DNA from: Eupeodes corollae
Taxonomy: Eukaryota > Arthropoda > Insecta > Diptera > Syrphidae
Assembly (NCBI RefSeq): GCF_945859685.1
Contig: NC_079148.1
Span: 57,670,421-57,734,420, forward strand
Direction: 5' to 3'
Length of the DNA stretch: 64,000 bases
Positions 1-12,400 of this stretch are shown here, one piece after another. Positions within the stretch are counted from its first letter, which is position 1. Every line of letters begins with the position of its first letter. The notes beneath the pieces were generated by a model, which saw only the letters and a program-made list of their open reading frames with translations, did not search any database and was not told the origin of the DNA. The translations under genes were made by a program, and so were the position numbers.

Positions 1-347
1 TTTTTACAAAAAATAAAACTCTAAAAAAAAACAATACTTAACTTGGTTAAGATTTACTTTCGACTCAAATAGCTTTTCAAAAATTAAAATGTCTTGAAAC
101 TTTTTTATTTCACAGAAAATATTGTTTTCAATATTCAGTAATTTTTATATAAAAATCCATTTCATAAAAAATAAAATCTACAAAAAATAGTACGCAAATT
201 TGGTAAAAATTGATACGAGTACATATAGACAAACTTTTAAGCAAGACAAATCGACAGACGGGATGGGAAGTTATCAGTGTGGGTTGCATCCCAGCCTCTT
301 TTTTTGTACTGATCACAATTATAACAATAAAATTATGTTAGATATGT
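1..347. other. 3' flank of pcm, no gene seen
   Basis: AT-rich sequence just downstream of the proposed pcm stop. A minus-strand AATAAA at 109-104 is a possible polyadenylation signal, which would give a 3' UTR of about 240 bases or more. The short open frames on both strands here look like chance in AT-rich DNA. Confidence 0.35.
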
Positions 348-440
348 TTAGATATATTTCATATATTTTCTTTTACATATTAATAATAAAGAATTAAAAT
401 CGCTCTCAAAATTTTCATCAAAGCGGCGACGTCTTCTCCT
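348..440 (-). CDS. pcm: pcm putative terminal exon 22
   Basis: After a pyrimidine-rich stretch and an AG at 442-441, an open frame runs 30 codons to a TAA at 350-348. It begins with six arginines followed by FDENFESDF. The preceding exon ends in phase 0 with EEVEQS, so the joined product reads ...EEVEQS-RRRRRR. That resembles the basic Ser-Arg tail near the end of vertebrate XRN1. The separating intron (4780-441) contains a whole P-like transposon. This exon is inferred from position, phase and the basic tail; no transcript supports it. Confidence 0.6.
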   Translation of the reverse strand, partial: RRRRRRFDENFESDFNSLLLICKRKYMKYI

Positions 441-3400
441 CTACAAAGCAGGACTTGTTAGTAAATAAAAAGATCGACTCTCGAGTCATTATTGAGTTCG
501 ACTTGAGAAAATCTGTATAATACCATAGACTAACTAATAATAAAGACGGGACACTTCATAGAAAGAAAAAGAAACCAATTTTAGATTGCCTCCTCCGAGA
601 TTGCCTTCACCGCATACATGTTTTGTTCGAAGACCGATAATTTGTTTGTTGTTATGAATTAAAGTTGCAAGTTGCAAAGAATGATCGAACCACACACAGG
701 TCAAAATAAAAAGAACGCAGCGCAGACGCAGAATTTTGAATTCCATTCGTTAGCTGCAAAGGTTCTCTTCAAAATAATAAAAAATGGGCAAAACTGGATC
801 GCACAAACTTGCTCTCGTAGCTAACAATTTGAACGCAGCTAGAATTTGATGATGTACAAGTACATATTAATTTGTTCAAAAATATTGTGACATTATTAAA
901 AAAAAAAAGAAATTAAATTAGATAAATCGATTAAGTTATTTTAATGGCTAAAACCTTAGAGATAAAAAATAAGTAAGCCATCTGATGTGTTTGATAAATA
1001 TGAATTTAAGAATCAGAAATTATTGGAGACTTTTAGTATTTAATAAAATACAATTTTACATACAATACAAAAAAATATTCCAAGAAATTGAATTTTCACA
1101 AAAAAAATTCAATATTTTTCCAAAATCCAAAAATTATTTTATTTGAAAATTTTTATATGCAAAATTGTTTAAATGGTAAAGGAGAACTCGCATAAGATTT
1201 TTGGTTGAAATCAGTTAAGCCGTTGACGAGAAATTTGAAAATCAAAAAATCGGTTTTATGACAGGTACCGTTAGTAACCGTTAATTGTATTTTCTTTTTT
1301 ATAAAAGTATTAACAAGAACTTTAAATATAAAAATACTTCCTTTTATACAAATTCTTGGAGCCATTTTCGAGAAAAATAAGTTTTTTATTTTACCGGTTT
1401 TCAACATTTGTATGGAAGGTACCGTTGTTTTTGAATTAAGAAACATGATTTTTTCAAATTTTCTGCAAAATAATAAAAAAGTATCTTACATCTAGTTATA
1501 AGAATATTGAACAAGTCGTTTTCAAAAAAAAATATCAAAAAACAGGGATGTACTGTAGAGTGTAGGTGTCCTAAGTTTTTAGTTTATGAAAATAAAAACG
1601 TAATTAAAAAGTAGCATTTCTTTATTAAATTCATTTGATTTTTTTAACAAAATCCTCAGACCCGTGTTTGAGAAAAATGTCATTTTCGTTTTTAGCGAAA
1701 AAAAATTGTATAGCAGGTACCGTTATTTTTGGTCCTAAAAAAATAAAAAAAAAAACGCCTGGGCATATTAGACAAACAACACTATATACCAAGTTTGAAG
1801 AAAATCCCTTCAGCCGTTTAGGCTGTATGGGTGGAGACAGACAGACAGAATTGCGAGACCCACTTTTTTTTCAACTGGTGATACCATTTTTAAATTAATT
1901 CAATATTTGTTATTTTAATAATATTTTTTTTTACGTTTTTTCTATTTTTTTATTTTTTTAAAGATTTTTTTAGTTCTTTTTAATAGTGTTAGTGTTTGAG
2001 TTTTTGATGACTTATAATTACTTAAACTATTGTTTTTTATCCGATAATTGGAGAAAGTTAAAAGAAATCTTATGCTTGTAAATTTGTTTAGCTTCCGGTG
2101 TTGCTTTAGCTCCTTTTTAGACGTTGTAGGCTTTGCACTCTCCCAAACACAAAACTTTTTAAGCATAATAAGAATTATATAATCTAGAATTACAATGTGT
2201 TGAGAACTGCAAACATTTTCGCTGGAAAACCAAAAAGAAAACTTTGGAATTCTATTAGTTTCTAGAATACACTTTTCTGTAATTGTGGATTTAATTTTTT
2301 TTACATGTGGAGTGCTGCTGATGACTATTTTAAAAACTTGTACATGAACCTTAGAGATTTCAAAGAAAAGATCAGTTGGAGCAGTTATGCTACCGAAATC
2401 TAATGTTTTTGAGTAATTTTTGTGGAACAAAAATGTTTCTGAAGACTTTTTCATTTTAATAGATTCCCCACATCTTTTCATATAAGTTTCGCATAATTTA
2501 CAAGATATTTTTTTAGTCATCTTCAAAATTGCGGCCCCGATGAAATACCATAGAGAAAGGTCCTCTATCAATTAAATTGTGGAAGGTCAACATCTTCACA
2601 AAAACAATTTTCAATTGGATCTTGATTTATTTTATAAGTTAAAAAATATTTTTTGTCTCGATGGTCTTCTAACAATTCTTTTATCTGTCTTATTTTGAAC
2701 TTTAAATGTCAAAGTTCCAAATAATTAATAATTTCTTCTAGGAATTTTCGAACGATGTTGTTTTCTTTTAAGCCACTCCTATAAATATTTTTGTTAAAAG
2801 GGCTTTTAGAATTTAGGCAGTCAAACAAATTGTTCATAAAATCAAAGAATGTTGATGAAGATAAGGCATACATATGTAGCTACTTCTGAGCTAAATACTT
2901 TCATTTTAAAGGCCGCCTTTATGAAAGCACTTAAAGTGTGGCTGAAAATCTGTGTAGCGTACTTTACTTTAATTTTTTGCCAACTGTTTGACCTGATATG
3001 CTTTTAAGATATCTTATGTGCCATTTTTGTTGTTTTGTATATCTCTGCTTCGTAAAGATTTTCTACAACTTCCCAAGTTGCAATGCCCTCGACGCATCTT
3101 ATATTTTTTTTAATAATGTATTGCGTGCACTTTTAATGAGATGACAAGGGTCATACAACGCGAAAATTCCTTGACAGTTGTGATAAAAGAACGGCTTTTA
3201 TGGTCTTATATCTAGAAAATTCAAGCACCTTCTATTATTCGAACCTTGATCGCATGTTAAACTTCTGACCCGTAACCCAATGTCTTGACAATAATTAAGA
3301 TTGTTTATCAGATTTGTTTGTAATTTCTTACCACTTAATAAATAAAATTATTTTGTATTGAAAACGAATTTCTTATGAATAATAAAACAAATAAAAAGGC

Positions 3401-6400
3401 ATATCGCAATCTTGAAAAAAAGACACAACAAAAATTAAAACTGAAAAAAAAACTCTGCGTGTGTTTTTTTTGTGAAGTTGATACCTACTTCACTCTGTGA
3501 TTATGTCTGTATCGTCTGCGCTGTGATAGCACAATGAAATAGATACAGAAAACAGAACTCGTTGCGTGTGTTTTTTGCTGTTGTGAAGTTGACGCATCAA
3601 ACTGTGAAAGTGAATATGTACGTATCTGCGTCTGCGCTGTGTTCTTTTTATTTTGACCTGCGTGTGGTTCGATCATTCATTGCAACTTGCAACTTTTAAT
3701 CATAACAACAAACAAATTATCGCTCTTCGAACAAAACATGTTTGCTGTGGAGGCAATCTAAAATTTGTTTCTTTTTCTTTCTATGAAGTGTCCCGTCTTT
3801 ATTATTAGTTAGTCTATGATAATACCCATATAACTTGTAGATTAGGTAGCACCTTGGAAGGAATGCGAAATTATGAAACATATCGATTATATAGCACAAC
3901 AAAAAGTCATTGTTTCTAGATGCAACGGTACCTCTTCGATCACTTGTGGATTTTCTGAGCTTCATTTGCAGAAAAAAATAAGCGTGTTTAGAATATAACC
4001 AATGATTTAAAAAAATAACCGTGGTTAAATATAACCAAAGTTTGAAAAATAATCTAGGTTAAAGAATAATATAGGTTAAAAATTAATACGTTGGTTAAAA
4101 AAAAAAAACAAGGTTTAAAAATAAAAGTTGCTAAAAAATAACTTTAGTTCAAAAATAAACCAGGCTTAAAACTAACCGAGGTTAAAAACGTGGCTAAAAA
4201 ATTGCCAAGATTTATAAAATAAAAGTGGTTACAAAATAATTGTTTTTAAGAAATGAAAAATTGGTCTTTTTACTCATGCAACAAAGCAGAAAGCCGATTG
4301 TACTCACGCAGTTTTTTTGACGTTTATTAAAACAGCTTTTTTAAACACGGTTTTGTTTTTTTAACCTAGGTTATATTTTGCCCTACTTTATCCTATTTTT
4401 CAAAACAAGTTATTTTTACCAAGGTTAATCTATAACTACCTTAGTTTTTAAGATAACCGTAAACTGAAAAGTAGTAAATTTAAATAACTTTAACGCGTTT
4501 CGACAAATCAGTTTGACAGGTGTCAAATGCCAGCACCACCTACTGGAAACCACTAAAAGATCAACCCTATATTTTTGTACGGAATGGTCCTCAAAATGCA
4601 TTTTTAATGACGTCAAACTAACGTGCATCTTCAATTTCCATATTGATCTTGGAGTTCGAAATTTGTTCTGCATTCCAAAAAGGTTTCTAAAGTTAAGAGT
4701 TAAAGCATAAAACGTTCTACGGGTCTATTACTCTTTTGTTTTTCAAAAAAAAGTCTTAGTTTTAAAGAAAGTTATCTTACCGATTGTTCAACTTCTTCCT
4801 CCACTACAACCGATTCTTGTAGCACTTTGTTTGGACAAGACTTCAACACTTGCAAAGGTATAAAAGCACCTTTCTGATTTAAACACACGGGACTGTAAAA
4901 ATTATCATTGACATAAGGCAGTTGCTGTTGTGGCTGTAATAAAACAAAAAAAACGAAAATTTAATAGAAACACGTACTTCAAAAATTATTATTCGAAAAA
5001 AAGAACTTTACTGCAAAATGCGGAAAACATTTTCCATAGTATTGCAACGGAACGTCATTTTTTTTAATATCGGTGGCAGGATTTGACATTTGAAGGGCTT
5101 CGTCTGATTTGTTAGCTACCATTGTTGAATTTCTCCAATTTGGCGGTGGAGGAAATTGAGATGCATTGACAATGGGCTAAAGATTTGAAATATAATAACA
5201 ATTAAGAAGGGTTACATTTCCATAGAAATTAAACATTCTTGATTTGAATATTTTTACCTTATTGGAGTTTGTTGTAGCCAAACCAAGCATATTTTTAAGT
5301 GCCTCTGTTCCTGAATTAAGATTGCTTTCTTGGTTTGCAAAAATTAAACCATTCTGTGCTGGATTTGTTGGTAAATTGGTTGATCTCCATTTATGCGTTT
5401 CATGCAAATTCTTCAGGACATCTGTTCCAGCGTTATGGTCATTTGTTGATAAAGATGTCGATCTCCAATTATCTAAATACAATTAAAATAATACATTAAA
5501 AATGTTGTTAAGACGACCGTTTGTATCTAATTTAAGTTTAAAGTCTTGTTGTTGTTTAATAAAAACAATACCGTTTTTGATTTGTTGTACATCATCAATT
5601 GGTAAATGAGCTGTTCTCCAATTATTAACATGATTAGGATATGATTTATCAATTGTTGACTGTTCGGCAACAGACTTAATGTAGTTCCTCTTAATTGTAT
5701 CTGGAGCAGGCATCCAAAAGTCTTCTTTTGATACTGCATTTGGTTGTATTTTCGTTGTAGTTTCTTCAATATTTTCTGTATATATTGTGGTTTTTAATTT
5801 CGCCTGAGATTCTACATCAAATGATGTTATATTTGAAAGCGGGTTGTTGTTGGGTTTTTGAGCGTTATCGCCACCGCGTATACGGTTTTCATTGTGTTGT
5901 GATTTATGGTCGGAAGTTTCATTTTTATAATTATCTATAACATCAATAAAAAAAAAAGGAAATTATTATTATTTCTTTTCTAACTTTTACCATAAACTTA
6001 AATAGCTAAATAAAAATACAATTTTTGAAACAAACTCCAGAGGTAACTCAACCATATTTTAGTCCTGAAACCTATTTGGTCTTCCTAATTTTTCAAATTT
6101 AACCAAAATGAATTCACGTCAATTCAGTTCAACATTAATTAAGCCAAACTGAACTACCTCTTAATTAATAAACCAAAAATAGTTAAGTGTGAAATGTAAT
6201 GGTTAATACTTCGGCTTTATGGTTAATAGTTTATTTCGTACAATGGGAGTGTTCTCTTTAAGGAATTAATTTAATGGACGCACAGTGGCCCGTTTTGACT
6301 TTTTTGGTTGCAAAAACATATTTTCTAAACGAATAAAGATATTGCTTAATTTTTTGGTATCTTGAAGGAAATTGCCAAGGCTATGCAAATCGGGACTTTC

Positions 6401-9400
6401 AAGAAAAACTGTTAACAGGGTGTTTCAGAAATGTGTGTTAATAAAATAAGTTTTAACAAAGGTGATAAATATAATGGCATTTTAAGTAATCTGAGTGAAT
6501 TGAAACAGTAGAGTAAAAGGACCCATTCGAGTTAAGCAGTGGGTAAAAAGTATTTTTTTTTAATTTTAAGGCATTTTTTTATATTTTCCAGTATTAAAGA
6601 GTACACAATGTATTTTGGTGATATATTACAAGTCAAACAGTGGGAAAAGAAATAAAGACAAAACAAATTAATATATAAACACTTAATTTCTTGGAAACTA
6701 TCATCTAAGTCCACGAGGCTAAATACCTGAGTCTTGTCTTAGACAAAAAACTAAATTAGAAACGCAACGTAGAGGAAAGAGTTTTCTTGCAAAAAAGCTA
6801 TTGGTAATAAATGGGGTTTACAACCCAGAATCACTCATTGGCTATACACATCGATAATCAGACCGCACTGGACACCTTGCTCTACCTTACACCTCTTGAC
6901 ATATTAAGCAAACAAATAGCTGCAAGCTCTGCTATTCGCCTCAATGCTTCGTCGCAATGGAGTGGACTAACAACAACATTGGCCACTCCGTAATTCTAAG
7001 GTACTTAGAATCAATTCCAAAGCGCACAGACTACACTATCCTCCAACTGCAATTCGTCAGAAACTTCCAGATTTCTATACCTCCCAGATCTTTTTGGGAG
7101 GATAGGACATTCTTGGAGGATGAGTCAATCTATTTTTACACAGATGGGTCAAAAACGAAAGAAGGGGTGATGCAGGTGTGTACTCTGAACGACTGAAATT
7201 AAGTCTCTCATTCCGCCTTCCCAATCATTGTAGCGTGTTCCAGGCGGAACTTTTGGCGATAAAAGAAGTCTTGTCTTGGCTCAAAGCAAACGTGATATCA
7301 ACATCTGATATCCGTATTTTCTCTGAAAGCCAGGCCGGTATCAAGCAGATGAACTCGCCAGGAACGGTACAGTACAGCCCATCCTACCACATTTGGCAAG
7401 TACTGGCATACCAATCGCTACTTGTAAACTGCTGCTAATGCAAGACGCTGTGAGGAGGGCAAGCACCAGGTGGAACAACATCACCACGTGTCAAGTCACA
7501 AAAAACATCTGGCCAACACTGGATTTAAAACGTTCAAGGTGCTTGCTCTCTCTAAGCAGATCGCATATAAGTTCGATAAAAGGTGTCACAACCGGACACT
7601 GTCTAATAGGAAAGCACGCCACGAGACTAGGCGTATTCTCAAATGACTTTTGCAGAAGCTGTATGGACGAGGAAGAGGAAGAAACGGTTCTTCATCTTCT
7701 CTGCACATGCCCTGCTCTAGCTCGAAAACGCTAGAATTACCTAGGAGAATTCTTCTTTAACGATCTAAACGATCTAAATCATATCGGTATAATCAGCGTC
7801 TCACGTTTCGTAAGGGACTCAAGCTGGTTCCATTGAGCTTAGGAGCAAGCCTCAAGATTCATGTAGTATCACAATGGGTCATTAAAGTGGGCTAAGTGTG
7901 TCCGTTTCCATTTTGGACAGCCACTATAACCTAACCTATCATCTAAGTCCGGAGAAATGTGTAATAAACTCATCGTTTCTGAAGAGTATCTTTCTTTCAG
8001 ATCTTTTTGGCTTTTCACATGCCTTAAGAAAGAAATAAGTGGTTCCGGAGAGGTTGCAAGCATGTTAAATAGGTCCTCGTTCTGCCGAATCCTTGAAACT
8101 TTACACGTATTCTGATATCGATATTTCTTGTGGTCTTTAGTTTTGCATTCCTGGACTTCTTCTGACAGTTCTCCAAGTGGTAGGGATTGATATTCAATAA
8201 TATTTTTACTATGAACCAATATTTTGTGTAGAGTAAGTGTGAGTAGTTTGTCAGAATACTTTTGTTTTAAAAGCTCTGTGGTTTTTAAGTATACTCCCAA
8301 AATTTTGCTGCATTCACTACTTCTCTGCAAATCAAAACGTTTAATATTACTTTGAGCCTCGGTATAACATCTCCATTGACTCCAGTTATTCGAGCGGTTG
8401 CATCTCAATGTACAAAAAATCTTCTTTCAGTGTTTCCATCATAAGTTTTTCCAAATCCTTACTTCGGTTTATCCACTTCAAGGCCAAGCTCATCGCGAAA
8501 ACGCCTTTGGATATCTTTCCTTAATTTTTCCGCCTCCTTGGTCTCAATCGATTCATCAGTATCTTCTCCTTCTTGTCGAAGAGTATACGCAAGCTCAAAA
8601 TAAATTCCATGCATCTGATTGTAGCGTGCAGTGGAGAGATTCCTTATTCGCAATTATGTTCGTCCTCAATTGATTCATCTTTATTGAAGTTCTTTTGTGT
8701 CTTTTTGCTATCGGTCATGACCGCGTAGACTTTGTTTTCGTTAAGTCGTTTAATACTTTTCCGTCTATCATAATTAAAAAGAATCCGTGATTCAAAGTTA
8801 TAGTTGCTTCTTCATTAAGTTTATATATTGTTGGTTGAATATCTGCTATTTGGCTTTAACTATTTTTGACTGTGGTATTTATGATGTCACTAGTCTCCTT
8901 AACATATTGGAATATAATGAGGGTTCCTCCAATGTTCACCATTTGTACTATTGAGTAGAAGTGGGACAACTGATGCCATGAACATGTGTGCGTCTGTTTC
9001 ACAATCGTTGTATTTATTTTTTGCTAGTAGGCACTTTGCCCAGATGATCCATCACAGCCCGATTTACTCTGTAACGTTAGATTCTTTGGAAGTACAATTA
9101 TTTGATCCTTCGTTTTGCTTTCTATTAGCCGCATTGCAGCATGATCTATCATGTTTTGAAGATTTACTCTATTATCATATTGTAGGATGGCAAGACATCT
9201 ATGTTGTGATGTTTTAATGAAGTTCTCAGCATTTTATATTTTTCTTTTGAGTGTCCCAAATCCATAAACAAAGCTAATGCGTTGTTATTGGTGTATTTTA
9301 TGGGATTATGTTCGGGAGTGTGAATGCTTTCCTTGACTCTTTTAACACGAAGTAGACTTGCAGAAGATATTGCCTAAATTATATCACTCTTCCTATTTGC

Positions 9401-12400
9401 ATGGTCCTTATCGTATTTTATACTCAAAGCTTTAGAGAGATGTTCTGTACTTAAAGACACTCCAATAAAACTACCCGTCTACCTACCTTTATACTAACAT
9501 GTTCTAAAATTGTATTTATTACATATTATTTAGTCGTGCACAGTAAGATACAATATCTTTTAAGGTAGTACAAGCTTCAGTTTTACAATTGGTTTACATG
9601 AAATGAATGAATACTAAATTTTAAACAAGATGACTTGAAAAAGAAAATTTATATAAACAAAACTACTTTATACCATTAAATTAATGAAAAAGATATGATC
9701 CATGGACTTTATTATAATACCTTATAAAACACCTTTAAAGTAAAAAAAAAAAACAAAAAACAAAAGTTAAAATCATCACAATGCCTCAAAGTACTGTCTA
9801 AGTCTTATTCTAAACCGTGTAGTGCAGCCTATCATCCTTATAGTTTGAGGTAGGGAATTCCACAACCGAACTGCGTGAACGAAAAATTGACGGTTTGAAA
9901 CAAGATAGGAGTAGCGTATTGGTATCAGATCGCTGCTTCGATTAGAGCGTGGAAAAAGGATTCTGTTGTAAAGGTACGGGGGTTGTCGTGTTTGCATGAT
10001 ATTGTGGAGCATTATTAAGGTCCTAAACGAGAAAAGATTATCAAGAGAAAAACCATATATTGATTTTGCATATGAGGTTATATGAACATATTTCCGTAGC
10101 CCAAAAATATATCTTGTCACACTATTATAGACAACATTAAGTTTCCTTTCGTGCTTGGAATCGCAATTACTAAATAGTTCACACCCAAATAATAAAAGCG
10201 GGAATAAGCAGTGACTTAGCAAGTATCATTCTTGTTTTTATTGGAGTGATTCTTTGGGTGGTCCATAACATACGTAAGCCTCCGTAAACTCTACCTATGA
10301 TAAGTTGTATATGATTTGTCCAAGTGAGTGTCGTATTGAATACTACTCCAAGATTCTTGGCTGAGTCAACAAACTGAATAGGGTTATCATTGAGTAATAT
10401 TGGAGAAAAGCAAGATGTGTCTGTAGGGTCTTTTGAAATGACTAAGCATTTTGACTTAGTAGGATTTAAGCAAAGTCCGTTTGATCGCGACCAGAGCAAT
10501 ATCTTATTAAGATCTTCGTTTATCTCCCAAATGCCATTTTCAACCAACCCCAGTGGACAACTGTACCTAAGCTGTACATCATCGGCATACATATGTATGG
10601 ATGAGTTAAAGCATAGAGACGGGAGCTCAATAACATACATGGTAAAAAGTAATGGACCCAAAATAGACCCTTGGGGAACACCTCGTGTTAGCGGCAGTAG
10701 TGCAACTGTGTTTAGGACGGAAACCGGATTGATTGGGACATAGCATGTTGTTACGTTTTAGACATTGCCGCATTTGCGTGTTCATAATTTTTTCAAAAAC
10801 TTTCGATAAATATGGCAATATGGCTATTGGCCGATACTCATTTCGGGTTTTTGGAACAGGAACAATTTTAACACGTTTCCAGACAATAGGAAAAACCCCA
10901 GTCATGATAATAGTGTTGAAAAGATGTGTTATGTATCTCAATGTAATCGGTAGAGTTGCGTTCACAAACAATGGATGGATTTCGTCAAATGCTATTGAGT
11001 TTGATTTAATAGATAAACAGGTTTTTAGAACGACTTCATCATCAATTGCAGAGAAGCTAAAGCCCCTTGTAGAGCAGATGTCGGTTTCTAAATGTTCAGA
11101 AAAGTCTGCGCTATCATTAAACTCAAATGATGATAGGGATGTGAAATTGGTATTCAACTCATCACAATCAATGATAGTAGAAACATTGTTAATGTGCTTA
11201 CCAACACCAATTTCTTTTAAATTTTTCCAAAGTCTATGACCGGCTAATGAAGGGTTGAGTCGAGGATCATAGAAACGTCTCTTAGCTTCCCTAATCTCAA
11301 GAACAACTTTATTTCTTAAGTCAGTGTAGACCTTACGAAGTTCATCGAGTCTAAAACGTTTCCAAACTTTGTAAGCTAGATTGCGCTTATTTATTAAAAC
11401 TTTAATTTTGTTGTTGAACCAAGAAAGGTCATTGCATTTAAAGGTTTTTGTTTTGTAGGGAACATGAATATTGTTTAATCCCTAAATCTTATCAATACAT
11501 TCTTTATCCTTTTCAATTAAAGTACCTGAGCATAATTCAATCGTACCCGAAAACAAATGCATTATTTAAAATTGTATTACATATGAAATTAGCTCTAAAA
11601 CTCTTGAAAATCTTAGGTAATAAACATAAAACAAAAATGATTTACTTTTTTTTTTTAATAAATTCATCTTTTCTAAATCAACTACACACAAACAAAGAAA
11701 TCGTAATTCCAAAGAATTTTCCATGAAAAAAGAGGGAACACATTTTTTTTATATTGTACGCGCAGTCAAGGGGATATGAATACCCTTATAATGATTATAC
11801 ACAGTGCGAGTAATTAGGAAGGGAGGATAGGATTTGAAAGAAGATACCGATGCACATTGGTTTTGAATGCCTGCACATTGTAATGAGTGGGAAATATTGA
11901 GTCTGGTAAAGCATTCCACATTCGTGTAGTGCGACTAAAAAAAGAATCTCTGTACTTTACAGTACGACCGAAATTGGGTTCAAGGGTAAACTGATGGGCA
12001 TTCCTAAAAGAACGAGTATTACGGTTGTGTTGTTTGAGGGGAGGAATGCAAATGGCTATTTCATTAGAGCATTGCTTATGGAAGCAGCGATAAAATAATG
12101 AGAGACATGAAACCTTAAGACGGTGCGCGAGAGATACAAAAGTTTCAGTTGGACAACGGCCACCTATCATTTTAAGAGCTCTCTTTTGAATTCTGTCCAA
12201 GAGACTCAATTGGGTTATAGGAGCACCTGTCCAAATATGGGAATTGTACTCAAGTTTTAATATAGGCTTTATAAATTACAGCCAGATCAGAAGGGGTAAA
12301 AAACTACAAAACCTAAACACTTAGCAGCATTTTTCAACAACAAGTGGTTTGTAATGCACATACCTAGGACTGATAGCTGTTCAGTCTCCTCGATGCAAGT

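Noticed and set aside
128..746. Short frames on both strands at the left edge
   Set aside because: AT-rich chance frames overlapping the proposed pcm terminal exon and the P-like inverted repeat; no family signature.
5473..5494. A 22-base intron between pcm exons 18 and 19 (AAT|gtatta...tttag)
   Set aside because: Too short for spliceosomal removal and it breaks the phase; longer in-phase donors exist.
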